Numbered from the stretch's first letter, positions 49,998 through 58,998 are shown. The stretch: 63,077 bases of DNA from Cytobacillus depressus (GCF_008923245.1 NZ_WBOS01000021.1:1-63077); one strand, 5' to 3'. The notes: generated by a model not told the origin, from the letters alone. Translations and numbers: made by a program.

Positions 49998-50318
49998 TTA
50001 GGAAAATTGATCATTCGTCAAAATTTGGATGCCCTTTATAATATTCCAAATCACTACAATTAATCCTAGAATAATGGTAAATAGGATACTACTTATAAAC
50101 AACACTGGCATCTTTTCAGGATTCCCAATTTGTGAAATGGTTGCATAAATAACGACTGGTGTCGGTAATAATGGAATCAAGTGCGACAAAAATGCCTTTT
50201 TGGCATGAGCTTTCGTTCTTTTATCCTCCGTGGCAAAAAACAAAACAATAGGGAAAAGAATTCCAGCAAATAAAACACTCAAATAACTGAGTCCAGACAG
50301 CACTCTGCTCGTTTCCAT
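49998..50318 (-). CDS. Small DUF4870-like membrane protein (YvlA position)
   Basis: A 106-residue protein with three membrane helices (about residues 5-27, 40-62 and 72-95) and the loop ATEDKRTKAHAKKAF typical of DUF4870/Tic20-like proteins. The ATG at 50318 is 9 bases after AAGGAG; an earlier Met at 50339 would lie at or before the predicted transcription start. It is first in the yvl cluster, directly after a sigma-W type promoter, and precedes yvlB by 45 bp. It occupies the place of yvlA; yvlC is missing from this cluster. Confidence 0.78.
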   Translation of the reverse strand: METSRVLSGLSYLSVLFAGILFPIVLFFATEDKRTKAHAKKAFLSHLIPLLPTPVVIYATISQIGNPEKMPVLFISSILFTIILGLIVVIWNIIKGIQILTNDQFS

Positions 50319-50343
50319 CGCCATCAGCTCCTTTTCCATTATT

Positions 50344-50370
50344 TACGAAAAGGAAATGAGGAAAGTTTCA
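50344..50370 (-). promoter_or_regulatory. Sigma-W (ECF) promoter of the yvl cluster
   Basis: On the minus strand TGAAAC (50365-50370), 17 bases, CGTA (50344-50347). This is the sigma-W pattern, and the yvl operon is a known sigma-W target in B. subtilis. Confidence 0.8.
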
Positions 50371-50382
50371 TTTTTGGCAAAA

Positions 50383-50405
50383 TAAAAAACCGTCTTTTTA
50401 GACGG
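50383..50405 (-). terminator. Terminator of the small coiled-coil gene
   Basis: CCGTCT-N4-AGACGG followed on the minus strand by TTTTTTATTTT, about 55 bases after its stop and just before the sigma-W promoter. Confidence 0.8.
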
Positions 50406-50459
50406 CTAACTTACCTATGGGTTTAGTTTTTTGTGGAGGAATTGTGCTGAGAGGGACCT

Positions 50460-50804
50460 TTATTTAAAGGCAGCGACTAAATCGATTTTGGGAGCTTCCC
50501 TTTTTTTCACTTCATCAATCTTATTAACGAACATTTGAAACACTTTTCTTTTTTCATCGAGATCCTTTACGTATTCCTTCAGCTCATTATATTTTTCCTC
50601 AAATGGCTTATGATATCTTTCACGGATACTCTCAATAATTTCTTCATTAACGGTCGATTGGATCACCTGCTTCGTAATCCCGTATTTATATGTATAAACC
50701 TTTAATTCCTTCATGATTTCACCATACTCTTGATTGATCTGATCAAGAATTTCCGAGATATCCTCTTTCCACTCTTCTAAAGATTTTTCTAAATACTCTT
50801 CCAA
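50460..50804 (-). CDS. Small charged helical protein of unknown function
   Basis: A 114-residue protein that I do not recognise. It is almost entirely helical and highly charged (many Glu and Lys), with heptad-like stretches (EEYLEKSLEEWKEDI, KYNELKEYVKDLDEKRKVF) suggesting a coiled coil; there is no signal peptide or membrane segment. I choose the TTG at 50804 because AGGAGG is 6 bases upstream; the in-frame ATG five codons earlier contains that AGGAGG and has no site of its own. It stands alone between uvrA and the yvl cluster with its own terminator. Confidence 0.65.
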   Translation of the reverse strand: MEEYLEKSLEEWKEDISEILDQINQEYGEIMKELKVYTYKYGITKQVIQSTVNEEIIESIRERYHKPFEEKYNELKEYVKDLDEKRKVFQMFVNKIDEVKKREAPKIDLVAAFK

Positions 50805-50929
50805 GTTGACCCTCCTCATCTATTTATCTTTTTACAGTAGAGTTGTCCTTAGTCCGATTATAACGCACTTGCTTTACACAGAAGTTTCTATTGGATTACA
50901 ATGCATTGTCAATGTTTTCGGGTCTTATG

Positions 50930-51041
50930 GTGAGAGAGGGTTATAGTGAGCGTTTCGAGATGCAACTTTTAAAAGCCATACCATGAAAGCCTTATGACAA
51001 GTGTTTCTATTAGTAACTTTTAAAATGATTACCATAAAACC
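50930..51041. repeat. Degenerate 51-bp repeat related to the 52-bp array
   Basis: CCATGAAAGCC at 50981 and CCATAAAACC at 51032 are 51 bp apart, with ACTTTTAAAA in step before each. The unit aligns with the 30256-30577 unit (CCATGAAGCC, GCGTTT, ACTCTGAAAA). It fills the gap upstream of the uvrA terminator. Confidence 0.6.
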
Positions 51042-51052
51042 TCCCTTCAATC

Positions 51053-51085
51053 AAAAAAGAAGCAGCACCGATAAATGGCACTGCT
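51053..51085 (-). terminator. Terminator after uvrA
   Basis: On the minus strand GCAGTGCC pairs with GGTGCTGC and is followed by TTC and six T. Confidence 0.8.
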
Positions 51086-51096
51086 CCATGAGTAGT

Positions 51097-53976
51097 TTAT
51101 ACTTTCGTCACACTAGCTTCTTTCTCTTCAATTTGCTTTTTCATCCTTAACCGATCGCGTTCTAAAATAGGCTTTAAGTATTTTCCGGTATAGGATGCTG
51201 GAACTTCGGCTACTTGTTCAGGGGTGCCGGTGGCGATGATCGTTCCGCCTTTATCCCCGCCCTCTGGACCGAGATCGATGAGATAGTCTGCTGCTTTAAT
51301 GACGTCTAAATTATGTTCGATGACTAAAACGGTGTCTCCGTTTTCTACGAGTCGCTGCAGGACAACAAGCAAGCGTGAAATATCATCTACATGCAGCCCC
51401 GTTGTTGGCTCATCGAGTATATAAAGGGAACGACCAGTTGAACGGCGATGCAGTTCAGATGCGAGCTTTACACGCTGGGCTTCTCCACCAGAAAGAGTGG
51501 TAGCTGGCTGACCGAGCTTGACATAGCCGAGTCCGACATCTTCAATTGTTTGAAGCTTGCGGCTGATTTTTGGAATGTTTTCAAAAAATACGACCGCATC
51601 TTCAACCGTCATTTCGAGGACGTCAGAAATGTTTTTCCCTTTGTATTTTACTTCAAGCGTTTCGCGATTATAGCGTTTTCCATGACACACTTCGCATGGA
51701 ACATATACATCCGGCAAGAAGTGCATTTCTATTTTGATAATTCCATCACCGCGGCATGCTTCACAGCGGCCACCTTTGACGTTAAAGCTAAATCGGCCTT
51801 TTTTATAGCCGCGTACCTTCGCTTCATTTGTCGTTGCGAAGACATCGCGAATATCGTCAAACACTCCCGTATATGTTGCTGGGTTCGAACGTGGTGTTCT
51901 TCCTATTGGTGATTGATCAATATCGATGACTTTATCTAAATGCTCAATTCCCTTTATTTCCTTGTGCTCGCCAGGCCTTGTTTTCGCTCTATTAAGCTTT
52001 TGTGCTAATGTTTTATGAAGAATTTCATTGATTAATGTACTTTTTCCGGAGCCGGAAACACCTGTGACAGAAATAAACGTGCCTAGCGGAATTTTTACAC
52101 TGACATTTTTCAGGTTATTTTCCTTTGCTCCTTTTATTTCAATAAAGCGGCCATCATTTTTACGGCGTTCGACCGGAAGCGGAATAAATTTTTTCCCGGA
52201 AAGATATTGACCTGTCAATGAGTTTGGATCATTCATAACTTCTTCCGGCGTTCCAGCAGAAATAATCGTCCCGCCGTGAACACCAGCGCCTGGACCGATA
52301 TCAATTAAATAATCAGCCGCCATCATCGTATCCTCGTCATGTTCAACAACGATGAGCGTATTTCCGATATCGCGCATATTTTTCATCGTATCAATGAGGC
52401 GGTCATTATCACGCTGGTGAAGCCCGATCGAAGGCTCATCCAAAATGTAGAGCACTCCAGTTAATCGTGAACCAATTTGCGTGGCAAGCCGGATTCGCTG
52501 GGCTTCTCCACCAGACAATGTTCCCGCAGCTCGGCTTAATGTTAAATAATCAAGCCCTACGTTGACTAAAAAGCCTAGACGCTCTTTAATTTCACGGAAA
52601 ATCAGATTAGCAATCTTCATTTCTTTTTCAGATAGGTTTAGTTGATCAAAGAATGTAAAGGCCTCTTCTACAGACAGCTCCGTTACCTTGCCAATATGCT
52701 GGCCAGAAATGAGAACGGCAAGCGTTTCTTTTTTCAAACGGTAGCCTTTACATGCTGGACAGGGCTGCTGGCCCATATACTTTTCCATCTGCTCACGAAT
52801 ATAATCTGAGCTCGTTTCCTTATAGCGGCGCTCCACATTGCGGATCACACCTTCAAATTCTATAAGCCCTTCTCTCACTTGACCAAAATCATTTTCATAG
52901 TGGAAAAAGATTTTTTCTCCATTAGAGCCGTATAAAACTTTCTCAAGCAGATGGTCTGGAATATCCTTCACTGGAATATCCATGTCAATGCCATAATGTG
53001 TGCAAACAGCCTCAAGCAGTTGCGGGTAGTATTGTGAGCTTGTTGGCTCCCAAGGCGCAATTGCATGCTGGCGTAATGATAATTCCCGATTCGGAATGAC
53101 TAAATCGACATCCACCTCAAGCTTTGATCCAAGTCCGTCACATTCTGAACAAGCGCCAAACGGGCTGTTAAAAGAAAACATTCGTGGCTCAAGCTCTTCG
53201 ATGGAAAAACCGCAAAGGGGACAAGCGTGATTTTCGCTGAAAAGATGTTCCTCTTCACCGATAACATCGATAAGAACATTTCCGTTTCCTAGCTTCAGAG
53301 CTGTTTCAATAGAGTCAGCTAGACGAGCAGAAACACCATCTTTAACAACAATCCGGTCGATAACAACTTCAATAGAATGTTTCTTATTCTTTTCAAGCTC
53401 AATTTCCTCACTTAGGTCAAGCATCTCCCCATCCACCCGGACACGAACATACCCTTCCTTTTTAACTTCATCTAAGATTTTCACATGGGTGCCTTTTCTT
53501 CCCGAAACAATGGGAGCAAGCACTTGTAGCTTTGTCCGCTCAGGGTATTCAAGAATGCGGTCCACCATCTGTTCAATCGTTTGTGATGAGATTTCAATCC
53601 CATGATTCGGACAAGTGGGGCGACCGACTCTCGCATATAATAATCTTAAATAGTCATATATTTCGGTCACAGTTCCAACGGTTGAGCGCGGGTTGCGGCT
53701 CGTCGTTTTTTGGTCAATCGAAATCGCCGGTGATAAGCCTTCTATCGCGTCGACGTCAGGTTTGTCCATTTGTCCAAGAAATTGCCGTGCATAGGCAGAC
53801 AACGATTCTACATATCTGCGTTGCCCTTCCGCATAGATCGTGTCAAAAGCGAGCGAGGACTTTCCAGATCCAGAAAGCCCTGTCAGCACAACTAATTTAT
53901 CTCTCGGAATGGTGACATCAATATTTTTCAGATTATGTGCTCTGGCGCCTTTTACAATGATATTTTCCATCGCCAT
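51097..53976 (-). CDS. uvrA: UvrABC excinuclease subunit A
   Basis: A 959-residue DNA-damage sensor of nucleotide excision repair. Two ABC ATPase halves are present: Walker A GLSGSGKSSLAFD near residue 33 and GVSGSGKSTLIN near 643, signatures TLSGGEAQRIRLA and TLSGGEAQRVKLA, and two zinc modules (CPLCGF..CSECDG and CEACRGDG..CEVC). The UvrB-binding region lies between the first Walker A and signature. It follows uvrB by 7 bp in one operon. The start MAMENIIVKGARAHNL matches homologues. Confidence 0.98.
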   Translation of the reverse strand: MAMENIIVKGARAHNLKNIDVTIPRDKLVVLTGLSGSGKSSLAFDTIYAEGQRRYVESLSAYARQFLGQMDKPDVDAIEGLSPAISIDQKTTSRNPRSTVGTVTEIYDYLRLLYARVGRPTCPNHGIEISSQTIEQMVDRILEYPERTKLQVLAPIVSGRKGTHVKILDEVKKEGYVRVRVDGEMLDLSEEIELEKNKKHSIEVVIDRIVVKDGVSARLADSIETALKLGNGNVLIDVIGEEEHLFSENHACPLCGFSIEELEPRMFSFNSPFGACSECDGLGSKLEVDVDLVIPNRELSLRQHAIAPWEPTSSQYYPQLLEAVCTHYGIDMDIPVKDIPDHLLEKVLYGSNGEKIFFHYENDFGQVREGLIEFEGVIRNVERRYKETSSDYIREQMEKYMGQQPCPACKGYRLKKETLAVLISGQHIGKVTELSVEEAFTFFDQLNLSEKEMKIANLIFREIKERLGFLVNVGLDYLTLSRAAGTLSGGEAQRIRLATQIGSRLTGVLYILDEPSIGLHQRDNDRLIDTMKNMRDIGNTLIVVEHDEDTMMAADYLIDIGPGAGVHGGTIISAGTPEEVMNDPNSLTGQYLSGKKFIPLPVERRKNDGRFIEIKGAKENNLKNVSVKIPLGTFISVTGVSGSGKSTLINEILHKTLAQKLNRAKTRPGEHKEIKGIEHLDKVIDIDQSPIGRTPRSNPATYTGVFDDIRDVFATTNEAKVRGYKKGRFSFNVKGGRCEACRGDGIIKIEMHFLPDVYVPCEVCHGKRYNRETLEVKYKGKNISDVLEMTVEDAVVFFENIPKISRKLQTIEDVGLGYVKLGQPATTLSGGEAQRVKLASELHRRSTGRSLYILDEPTTGLHVDDISRLLVVLQRLVENGDTVLVIEHNLDVIKAADYLIDLGPEGGDKGGTIIATGTPEQVAEVPASYTGKYLKPILERDRLRMKKQIEEKEASVTKV

Positions 53977-53983
53977 TTTTACG

Positions 53984-55963
53984 TCATCCTTCCGCTTTCA
54001 GCTCTAAAATTAAATCACGAAGCTCAGCCGCACGTTCGAAATTGAGTGCTTTCGCCTCTATCTTCATTTCCTTTTCCATATTTTCAATCAATTTTTCTCT
54101 TTCTTTCTTGTTCAGCTTGCTAAATTGTGAGGATACTTTATATTCTTCCTGGTCCTCCGCAGCAATCGTCGCACGAATAACATCACGGATTTCCTTTTGA
54201 ATCGTTTTCGGGGTAATGCCATGTTTTCGGTTATATTCTTCTTGAATAGAACGGCGTCGTTTCGTTTCACTAATCGCTAGCTCCATTGAATTTGTCATTT
54301 TATCCGCATACATGATGACATAGCCGTTTGCATTTCTCGCTGCCCGACCGATTGTTTGAATAAGTGAACGTTCCGAACGAAGGAAGCCTTCTTTATCAGC
54401 ATCAAGAATCGCCACTAATGATACTTCTGGAATATCAAGCCCTTCTCTTAAAAGGTTGATTCCTACTAACACATCATACGTGCCAAGGCGCAGCTCACGG
54501 AGTATTTCAATTCTTTCTAACGTTTTCACTTCGGAATGCAAATATTGAACTTTGATGCCAATTTCCTTTAAATAATCGGTTAAGTCTTCAGACATTTTTT
54601 TCGTCAAGGTTGTTATAAGAACGCGCTCATTCCGCTTAATTCGGTCATGAATTTCTCCAATTAAATCATCAATTTGTCCTTCAATTGGGCGCACATCGAT
54701 GATTGGATCAAGCAGACCAGTCGGTCGGATAATTTGCTGAATCATCTTCGGTGTATGTTCAATCTCGTACGGTCCCGGCGTAGCGGATACATAGACAATC
54801 TGATTAATATGCTTTTCGAATTCATTGAACATCAGTGGCCGATTGTCTAATGCTGAAGGCAGCCGGAAGCCGTGATCGACAAGCACTGATTTTCTCGCCT
54901 GGTCCCCATTGTACATCCCGCGAATTTGCGGCAAGGTGACATGGGACTCATCAATGACAATAAGTAAATCTTCAGGGAAAAAGTCCATTAATGTGTATGG
55001 TGTTGAGCAAGGTGGTCTTAAAGTTAAATGTCTAGAATAGTTTTCAATCCCTGAGCAAAAGCCCATTTCTTTCATCATTTCGAGATCATACCGCGTCCGC
55101 TGCTCAAGACGCTGAGCTTCCAGAAGCTTATCATTCTCTCGCAATTCCTTCAGCTGAGCATCCAGTTCTTCCTCGATACTTTGGATGGCGACACGCATTT
55201 TTTCTTCGCGAGTAACGAAGTGGGACCGTGGAAAAATCGCAACATGCTCGCGATCCCCGATAATTTCGCCTGTCAGTGAATCTACTTCGCGAATGCGATC
55301 AATTTCATCTCCGAAAAACTCCACACGAATACAGCGCTCATCCTTTGACGCTGGGATAATTTCCACTACATCTCCGCGCACACGGAAAGTCCCGCGCTGG
55401 AATGCAATATCATTTCTTTCATACTGAATATCAACAAGCCGATGAAGGAGCTGATTTCTTTCAATTTCCATGCCTGTTCTTAGGGATAACACAAGCTCCC
55501 TATATTCTTCAGGAGAACCTAAACCATAAATACAGGACACACTGGCAATAACAATGACATCTTTTCGCTCAAATAATGAAGAAGTTGCCGAGTGACGCAG
55601 CTTATCAATCTCATCATTAATGCTTGCATCTTTTTCAATAAAGGTATCAGTTTGTGGCACATAGGCTTCCGGCTGAAAGTAATCGTAATAGCTGACGAAA
55701 TATTCAACTGCATTATCAGGAAAAAAATCTTTAAACTCGCTATATAGCTGACCAGCCAATGTTTTATTATGCGCAATAATAAGAGTTGGTTTGTTGACCT
55801 GCTGAATGACATTTGAAACCGTAAAAGTCTTTCCTGTTCCAGTCGCACCTAGTAATGTTTGATGCTTCTTACCGGAATTAAGCCCCTCTACTAGCTGCTT
55901 AATGGCTTCTGGCTGATCTCCTTGGGGAGTATATTTTGAGACTAGTTTAAATTGGTCCTTCAT
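53984..55963 (-). CDS. uvrB: UvrABC excinuclease subunit B
   Basis: A 659-residue helicase-like subunit that verifies damage and recruits UvrC. Walker A is LLGATGTGKTFTVSN near residue 40; the beta-hairpin YYDYFQPEAYVPQTDTF clamps DNA; DESHVTLPQIRGM is the DEAD-type box; motif V/VI are VGINLLREGLDIPEV and QTIGRAARN. The C-terminal UVR motif (about 620-655, KEREKLIENMEKEMK) binds UvrC. First gene of the uvrBA operon, with a LexA-like box upstream. Confidence 0.98.
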   Translation of the reverse strand: MKDQFKLVSKYTPQGDQPEAIKQLVEGLNSGKKHQTLLGATGTGKTFTVSNVIQQVNKPTLIIAHNKTLAGQLYSEFKDFFPDNAVEYFVSYYDYFQPEAYVPQTDTFIEKDASINDEIDKLRHSATSSLFERKDVIVIASVSCIYGLGSPEEYRELVLSLRTGMEIERNQLLHRLVDIQYERNDIAFQRGTFRVRGDVVEIIPASKDERCIRVEFFGDEIDRIREVDSLTGEIIGDREHVAIFPRSHFVTREEKMRVAIQSIEEELDAQLKELRENDKLLEAQRLEQRTRYDLEMMKEMGFCSGIENYSRHLTLRPPCSTPYTLMDFFPEDLLIVIDESHVTLPQIRGMYNGDQARKSVLVDHGFRLPSALDNRPLMFNEFEKHINQIVYVSATPGPYEIEHTPKMIQQIIRPTGLLDPIIDVRPIEGQIDDLIGEIHDRIKRNERVLITTLTKKMSEDLTDYLKEIGIKVQYLHSEVKTLERIEILRELRLGTYDVLVGINLLREGLDIPEVSLVAILDADKEGFLRSERSLIQTIGRAARNANGYVIMYADKMTNSMELAISETKRRRSIQEEYNRKHGITPKTIQKEIRDVIRATIAAEDQEEYKVSSQFSKLNKKEREKLIENMEKEMKIEAKALNFERAAELRDLILELKAEG

Positions 55964-56132
55964 AAAAACCTCCCGTTTCCTTCTATATGAAATGAAACTT
56001 TAATCAGAGAGTGTTTTCCCCTCAACTTCTTGAAGTGGGAGTCTTACACCCGTTAATCTGCGATAAAATTAATTAGCAAAATTTATTTTCAAAGTATGTA
56101 ATGTCATAATTTAACTTAAAACCTCTATAAAC

Positions 56133-56184
56133 ATTCTACCACAAAGATGTAAAAACAAACCACTAATATGCGAACGGATATTCG
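56133..56184 (-). promoter_or_regulatory. LexA (SOS) box and -10 region upstream of uvrB
   Basis: CGAAC-GGAT-ATTCG (56171-56184) matches the Bacillus SOS box CGAAC-N4-GTTCG with one deviation. On the minus strand TAGAAT (56133-56138) is a likely -10 downstream of it. The uvrBA operon is a known LexA target. The rest of the gap to the GntR gene shows nothing more than its terminator. Confidence 0.7.
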
Positions 56185-56276
56185 ATTATTTTCAAAATAT
56201 AGGGAAGGTAAAAAATGGGGAGGGATTTCCGCGATAAATTTATTAATCAAAGGCTTGATTAGAAGTTTGGTACGCA

Positions 56277-56304
56277 TACAAAAACCTGCCCAAAAATGGC
56301 AGGC
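56277..56304 (-). terminator. Terminator of the GntR-family gene
   Basis: On the minus strand GCCTGCC pairs with GGCAGG over an ATTTTTG loop and TTTTTG follows. Confidence 0.8.
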
Positions 56305-56319
56305 TATTATCTTTCTATT

Positions 56320-56997
56320 TTAGTCCTTAATTTTTCCATTTTCCTGCTCAGCATAGAAAATATCAATAGCATGAACAACATTAATTCGGGCAATGCGGGC
56401 AGCTTCTTCTTTATTTTTCTCCTCAAGGGCTTTCAATATGGCTTCATGCTCCTCAATTGACTTCGGAGTTAGAATGATTGAGTTGTGAAAATAAAGCCTG
56501 CGCACATGTGACTGGAGTGTGGAAACGGTGCTAGAAATATACGAATTATCAATTACGTCTACAATGCTTTGGTGAAATTCCTCATCAAGCTTTAAAGCCA
56601 TGTAGGATTCTCCCGTTTTTACGGCCTCAGCAAATTGATTATTAAGTTCACGAAGAGATTCAATCTGTTCCTTACTAATAATCGGTGTCGCTAATTCAGT
56701 GGCTAAAGCTTGCAGTACGCCTAATGGCGGCAAGATTTTGCTAATATCCTCTTGATTTACTGATGTAACTTGAGTTCCCACCCCTGGATACATTTCAACA
56801 AACCCTTGAAAACTTAGCAGCTGCAAAGCCTCTCTAATGGGAGTTCGGCTTACGCCTAAGCTTCTCGCAAGTTCTGCATCATTCAACCTTTCTTTAGGAT
56901 GCAAAGTCCCGTCAATAATCCATTCAAGAATTTGAGAAAAGGCACGCTTTTTTGCGGACATCCGAATAGGAGTGGAAAAATTAGCAGGGATCGGCAT
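56320..56997 (-). CDS. GntR-family regulator, FCD (FadR) subgroup
   Basis: A 225-residue regulator. The N-terminal winged helix (about residues 12-75) has LNDAELARSLGVSRTPIREALQ, the classic GntR recognition segment, and the C-terminal all-helical FCD domain (about 90-215) shows the metal/ligand His and Asp in DEEFHQSIVDV and ESHVRRL-like positions. The ligand is unknown. AAGGGGG lies 8 bases before the ATG. It is divergent from brnQ across a 630-bp gap that contains a structured repeat, so control of brnQ is possible but not shown. Confidence 0.87.
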   Translation of the reverse strand: MPIPANFSTPIRMSAKKRAFSQILEWIIDGTLHPKERLNDAELARSLGVSRTPIREALQLLSFQGFVEMYPGVGTQVTSVNQEDISKILPPLGVLQALATELATPIISKEQIESLRELNNQFAEAVKTGESYMALKLDEEFHQSIVDVIDNSYISSTVSTLQSHVRRLYFHNSIILTPKSIEEHEAILKALEEKNKEEAARIARINVVHAIDIFYAEQENGKIKD

Positions 56998-57023
56998 ATC
57001 AGTACCCCCTTCATCATTATCAA

Positions 57024-57211
57024 ATGCGCCTTGGCGTATTTGCGCCCAGATTTTATCGAGCTACGCTCGATAAATTTCCTTTTAAAATCTGAGGCATCCG
57101 CCGAAGGCTTTAACTTTATTCAGCCAAGGTAGACCCCAAATGAATTGAATACTAAATAGCATCAATTCCACCACTTATAGAAGTAGGGGATTTCAGCTGA
57201 ATGAAGTTAAA
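57024..57211. repeat. Highly structured repeat element between the GntR gene and brnQ
   Basis: Nested inverted repeats: CAGATTTTA (57047-57055) with TAAAATCTG (57083-57091), enclosing TTTATCGAGC-TAC-GCTCGATAAA (57052-57074); and TTTAACTTTATTCAGC (57109-57124) with GCTGAATGAAGTTAAA (57196-57211), 15 of 16 pairs. CACTT/AAGTA and GCGCC/GGCG pairs lie within. No coding capacity. From memory, close relatives are scattered in Bacillus genomes. Confidence 0.75.
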
Positions 57212-57355
57212 TAATTCATCCTGCACATGTAAAACGCTTACATTTCTCAGATAATGATTTTATTATATTAGACAAATATCAAGAATACAATATATTACAT
57301 TTAAAATAAAACTTTATACCCTATCAATCATTAATTAATTTTTTTAATATAACTT

Positions 57356-57370
57356 TATTTTCAGAAATAT
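57356..57370 (+). promoter_or_regulatory. CodY-like box at the brnQ promoter
   Basis: TATTTTCAGAAATAT matches the CodY consensus AATTTTCWGAAAATT at 12 of 15 positions and directly precedes the -35 box. Branched-chain amino-acid transporters are known CodY targets. Confidence 0.5.
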
Positions 57371-57371
57371 A

Positions 57372-57400
57372 TTGCATACATATAACCCATATGATATATT
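57372..57400 (+). promoter_or_regulatory. Sigma-A promoter for brnQ
   Basis: TTGCAT (57372-57377) and TATATT (57395-57400) are 17 bases apart. The leader would be about 225 bases long; I see no known riboswitch in it. Confidence 0.65.
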
Positions 57401-57630
57401 TTTCTTAACAACATTAATAGTTTTTGTATTTCGCATGGAAATCAGAAGAATATTTGAATAATTATATTTCCTTTAAGAACAAAAATACAATGTTTGGATT
57501 TATGAAATTGAAAATAATAAAAACACTATAATAATTTACTGTTCTGTTTTGGGTTCCATAGATTAATAGATAAACAATCCCCCTATCAGGAATGCAGTTC
57601 ATTATTTTCAGGGAAAACAGGAGGATAATT

Positions 57631-58983
57631 ATGCCATCAAAAGGGTCATTTTCATTTATGATTGCTGCCGGTTTTATGCTATTCGCTTTATTCTTTGGGG
57701 CAGGGAATTTAATTTTCCCAGTTATGCTTGGGCAGATGGCTGGTGAAAACGTATGGGCAGCGAATGCCGGATTTGTTGTAACTGGAGTAGGATTGCCATT
57801 ACTAGGAATTTTAGCTTTAGGCTTTTCAGGAAAAAGTGATTTGCAATCATTAGCAAGCCGTGTGAATCCAGTTTACGGAGTTTTCTTCACAGTTGCTTTA
57901 TATTTAGCAATTGGTCCATTATTTGCTATACCAAGAACAGGTACTGTTTCATACGAAATTGGAATTAAACCATTTATAGGTGAAACGAACAGTGTCATGC
58001 CATTAATCATTTTCTCCATTATCTTTTTTGGAGTTACCTTATTCTTTTCATTAAAATCTTCAAAGCTTGTCGATGTTGTTGGAAAAGTGTTAACGCCATT
58101 ATTATTACTTTTTATTGCCATTCTTATTGTAACAGTATTTATTAACCCAATCGGGCAAATTCAAGCCCCTACTGAAACATATATGGAAAATGCCTTTTTC
58201 AAAGGATTCCAAGAGGGCTACTTGACAATGGATGCGCTTGCCGCGTTTGTTTTCGGAATCATCATCGTTAATACAATGAAGGATAGAGGCGCACAAACGA
58301 AGAAACAAATTATGACTTCTAGCATGAAGGTTGCTTTCATTGCAGCTGCCCTATTGGCAATCATTTATACATCCCTTGCCTATATGGGTGCAACAAGTGT
58401 TGAAGGAATTGGGACTTTAGAAAACGGCGGGGCGATTTTAGCTGCGGTTTCTACTCATTACTTTGGTTCATTTGGAAAAGTATTATTAGCCCTTATTGTT
58501 ATTGCGGCATGTTTAACAACAAGTATTGGTCTTATTACAGCATGTGCTTCTTATTTTAATAAACTCGTACCAAGTATTTCTTATACAAAGTGGGCTGTGA
58601 TCTTCTCGATTTTTAGCGCGGTGATTGCAAACTTTGGATTATCCACTTTAATTTCAATTTCGGTACCGGTATTAGTAGCACTTTATCCTTTAGCTATTTG
58701 TTTAATGGCTTTGACGTTTTTACACCCGCTTTTCAAGGGAAACACAGCTGTTTATCAAGGCAGCATCTTAATGACCTTTATCGTCAGCCTATTTGACGGA
58801 TTAAACGCAGCGGGCATTGAAATTAAAGCGATCGATGATTTATTTACTGCGATCCTCCCTGGATATTCAGTAGGAATTGGCTGGATCATCCCTGCTATCA
58901 TCGGTGGAATAATCGGATTTGCAGTACGCTTTGGGAAAAAGGAAAGCTACCACGCGACAGCCGTTGAAAGGAAAGTAAGTTAA
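57631..58983 (+). CDS. brnQ: Branched-chain amino acid transporter (LIVCS family)
   Basis: A 450-residue sodium- or proton-coupled carrier with about 12 membrane helices for leucine, isoleucine and valine. The first helix FMLFALFFGAGNLIFPVMLGQ and the GPLFAIPRTGTVSYEIG segment are family signatures. AGGAGG lies 6 bases before the ATG at 57631, the correct start; the earlier in-frame Met has no such site. A CodY-like box and a sigma-A promoter lie about 230 bases upstream. Confidence 0.93.
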   Translation: MPSKGSFSFMIAAGFMLFALFFGAGNLIFPVMLGQMAGENVWAANAGFVVTGVGLPLLGILALGFSGKSDLQSLASRVNPVYGVFFTVALYLAIGPLFAIPRTGTVSYEIGIKPFIGETNSVMPLIIFSIIFFGVTLFFSLKSSKLVDVVGKVLTPLLLLFIAILIVTVFINPIGQIQAPTETYMENAFFKGFQEGYLTMDALAAFVFGIIIVNTMKDRGAQTKKQIMTSSMKVAFIAAALLAIIYTSLAYMGATSVEGIGTLENGGAILAAVSTHYFGSFGKVLLALIVIAACLTTSIGLITACASYFNKLVPSISYTKWAVIFSIFSAVIANFGLSTLISISVPVLVALYPLAICLMALTFLHPLFKGNTAVYQGSILMTFIVSLFDGLNAAGIEIKAIDDLFTAILPGYSVGIGWIIPAIIGGIIGFAVRFGKKESYHATAVERKVS

Positions 58984-58998
58984 CCTAGCTAAAATAAA

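Noticed and set aside
57592..57630. Second CodY box near the brnQ ribosome site (TTTTCAGGGAAAA)
   Set aside because: It has about five mismatches to the consensus when aligned without gaps.
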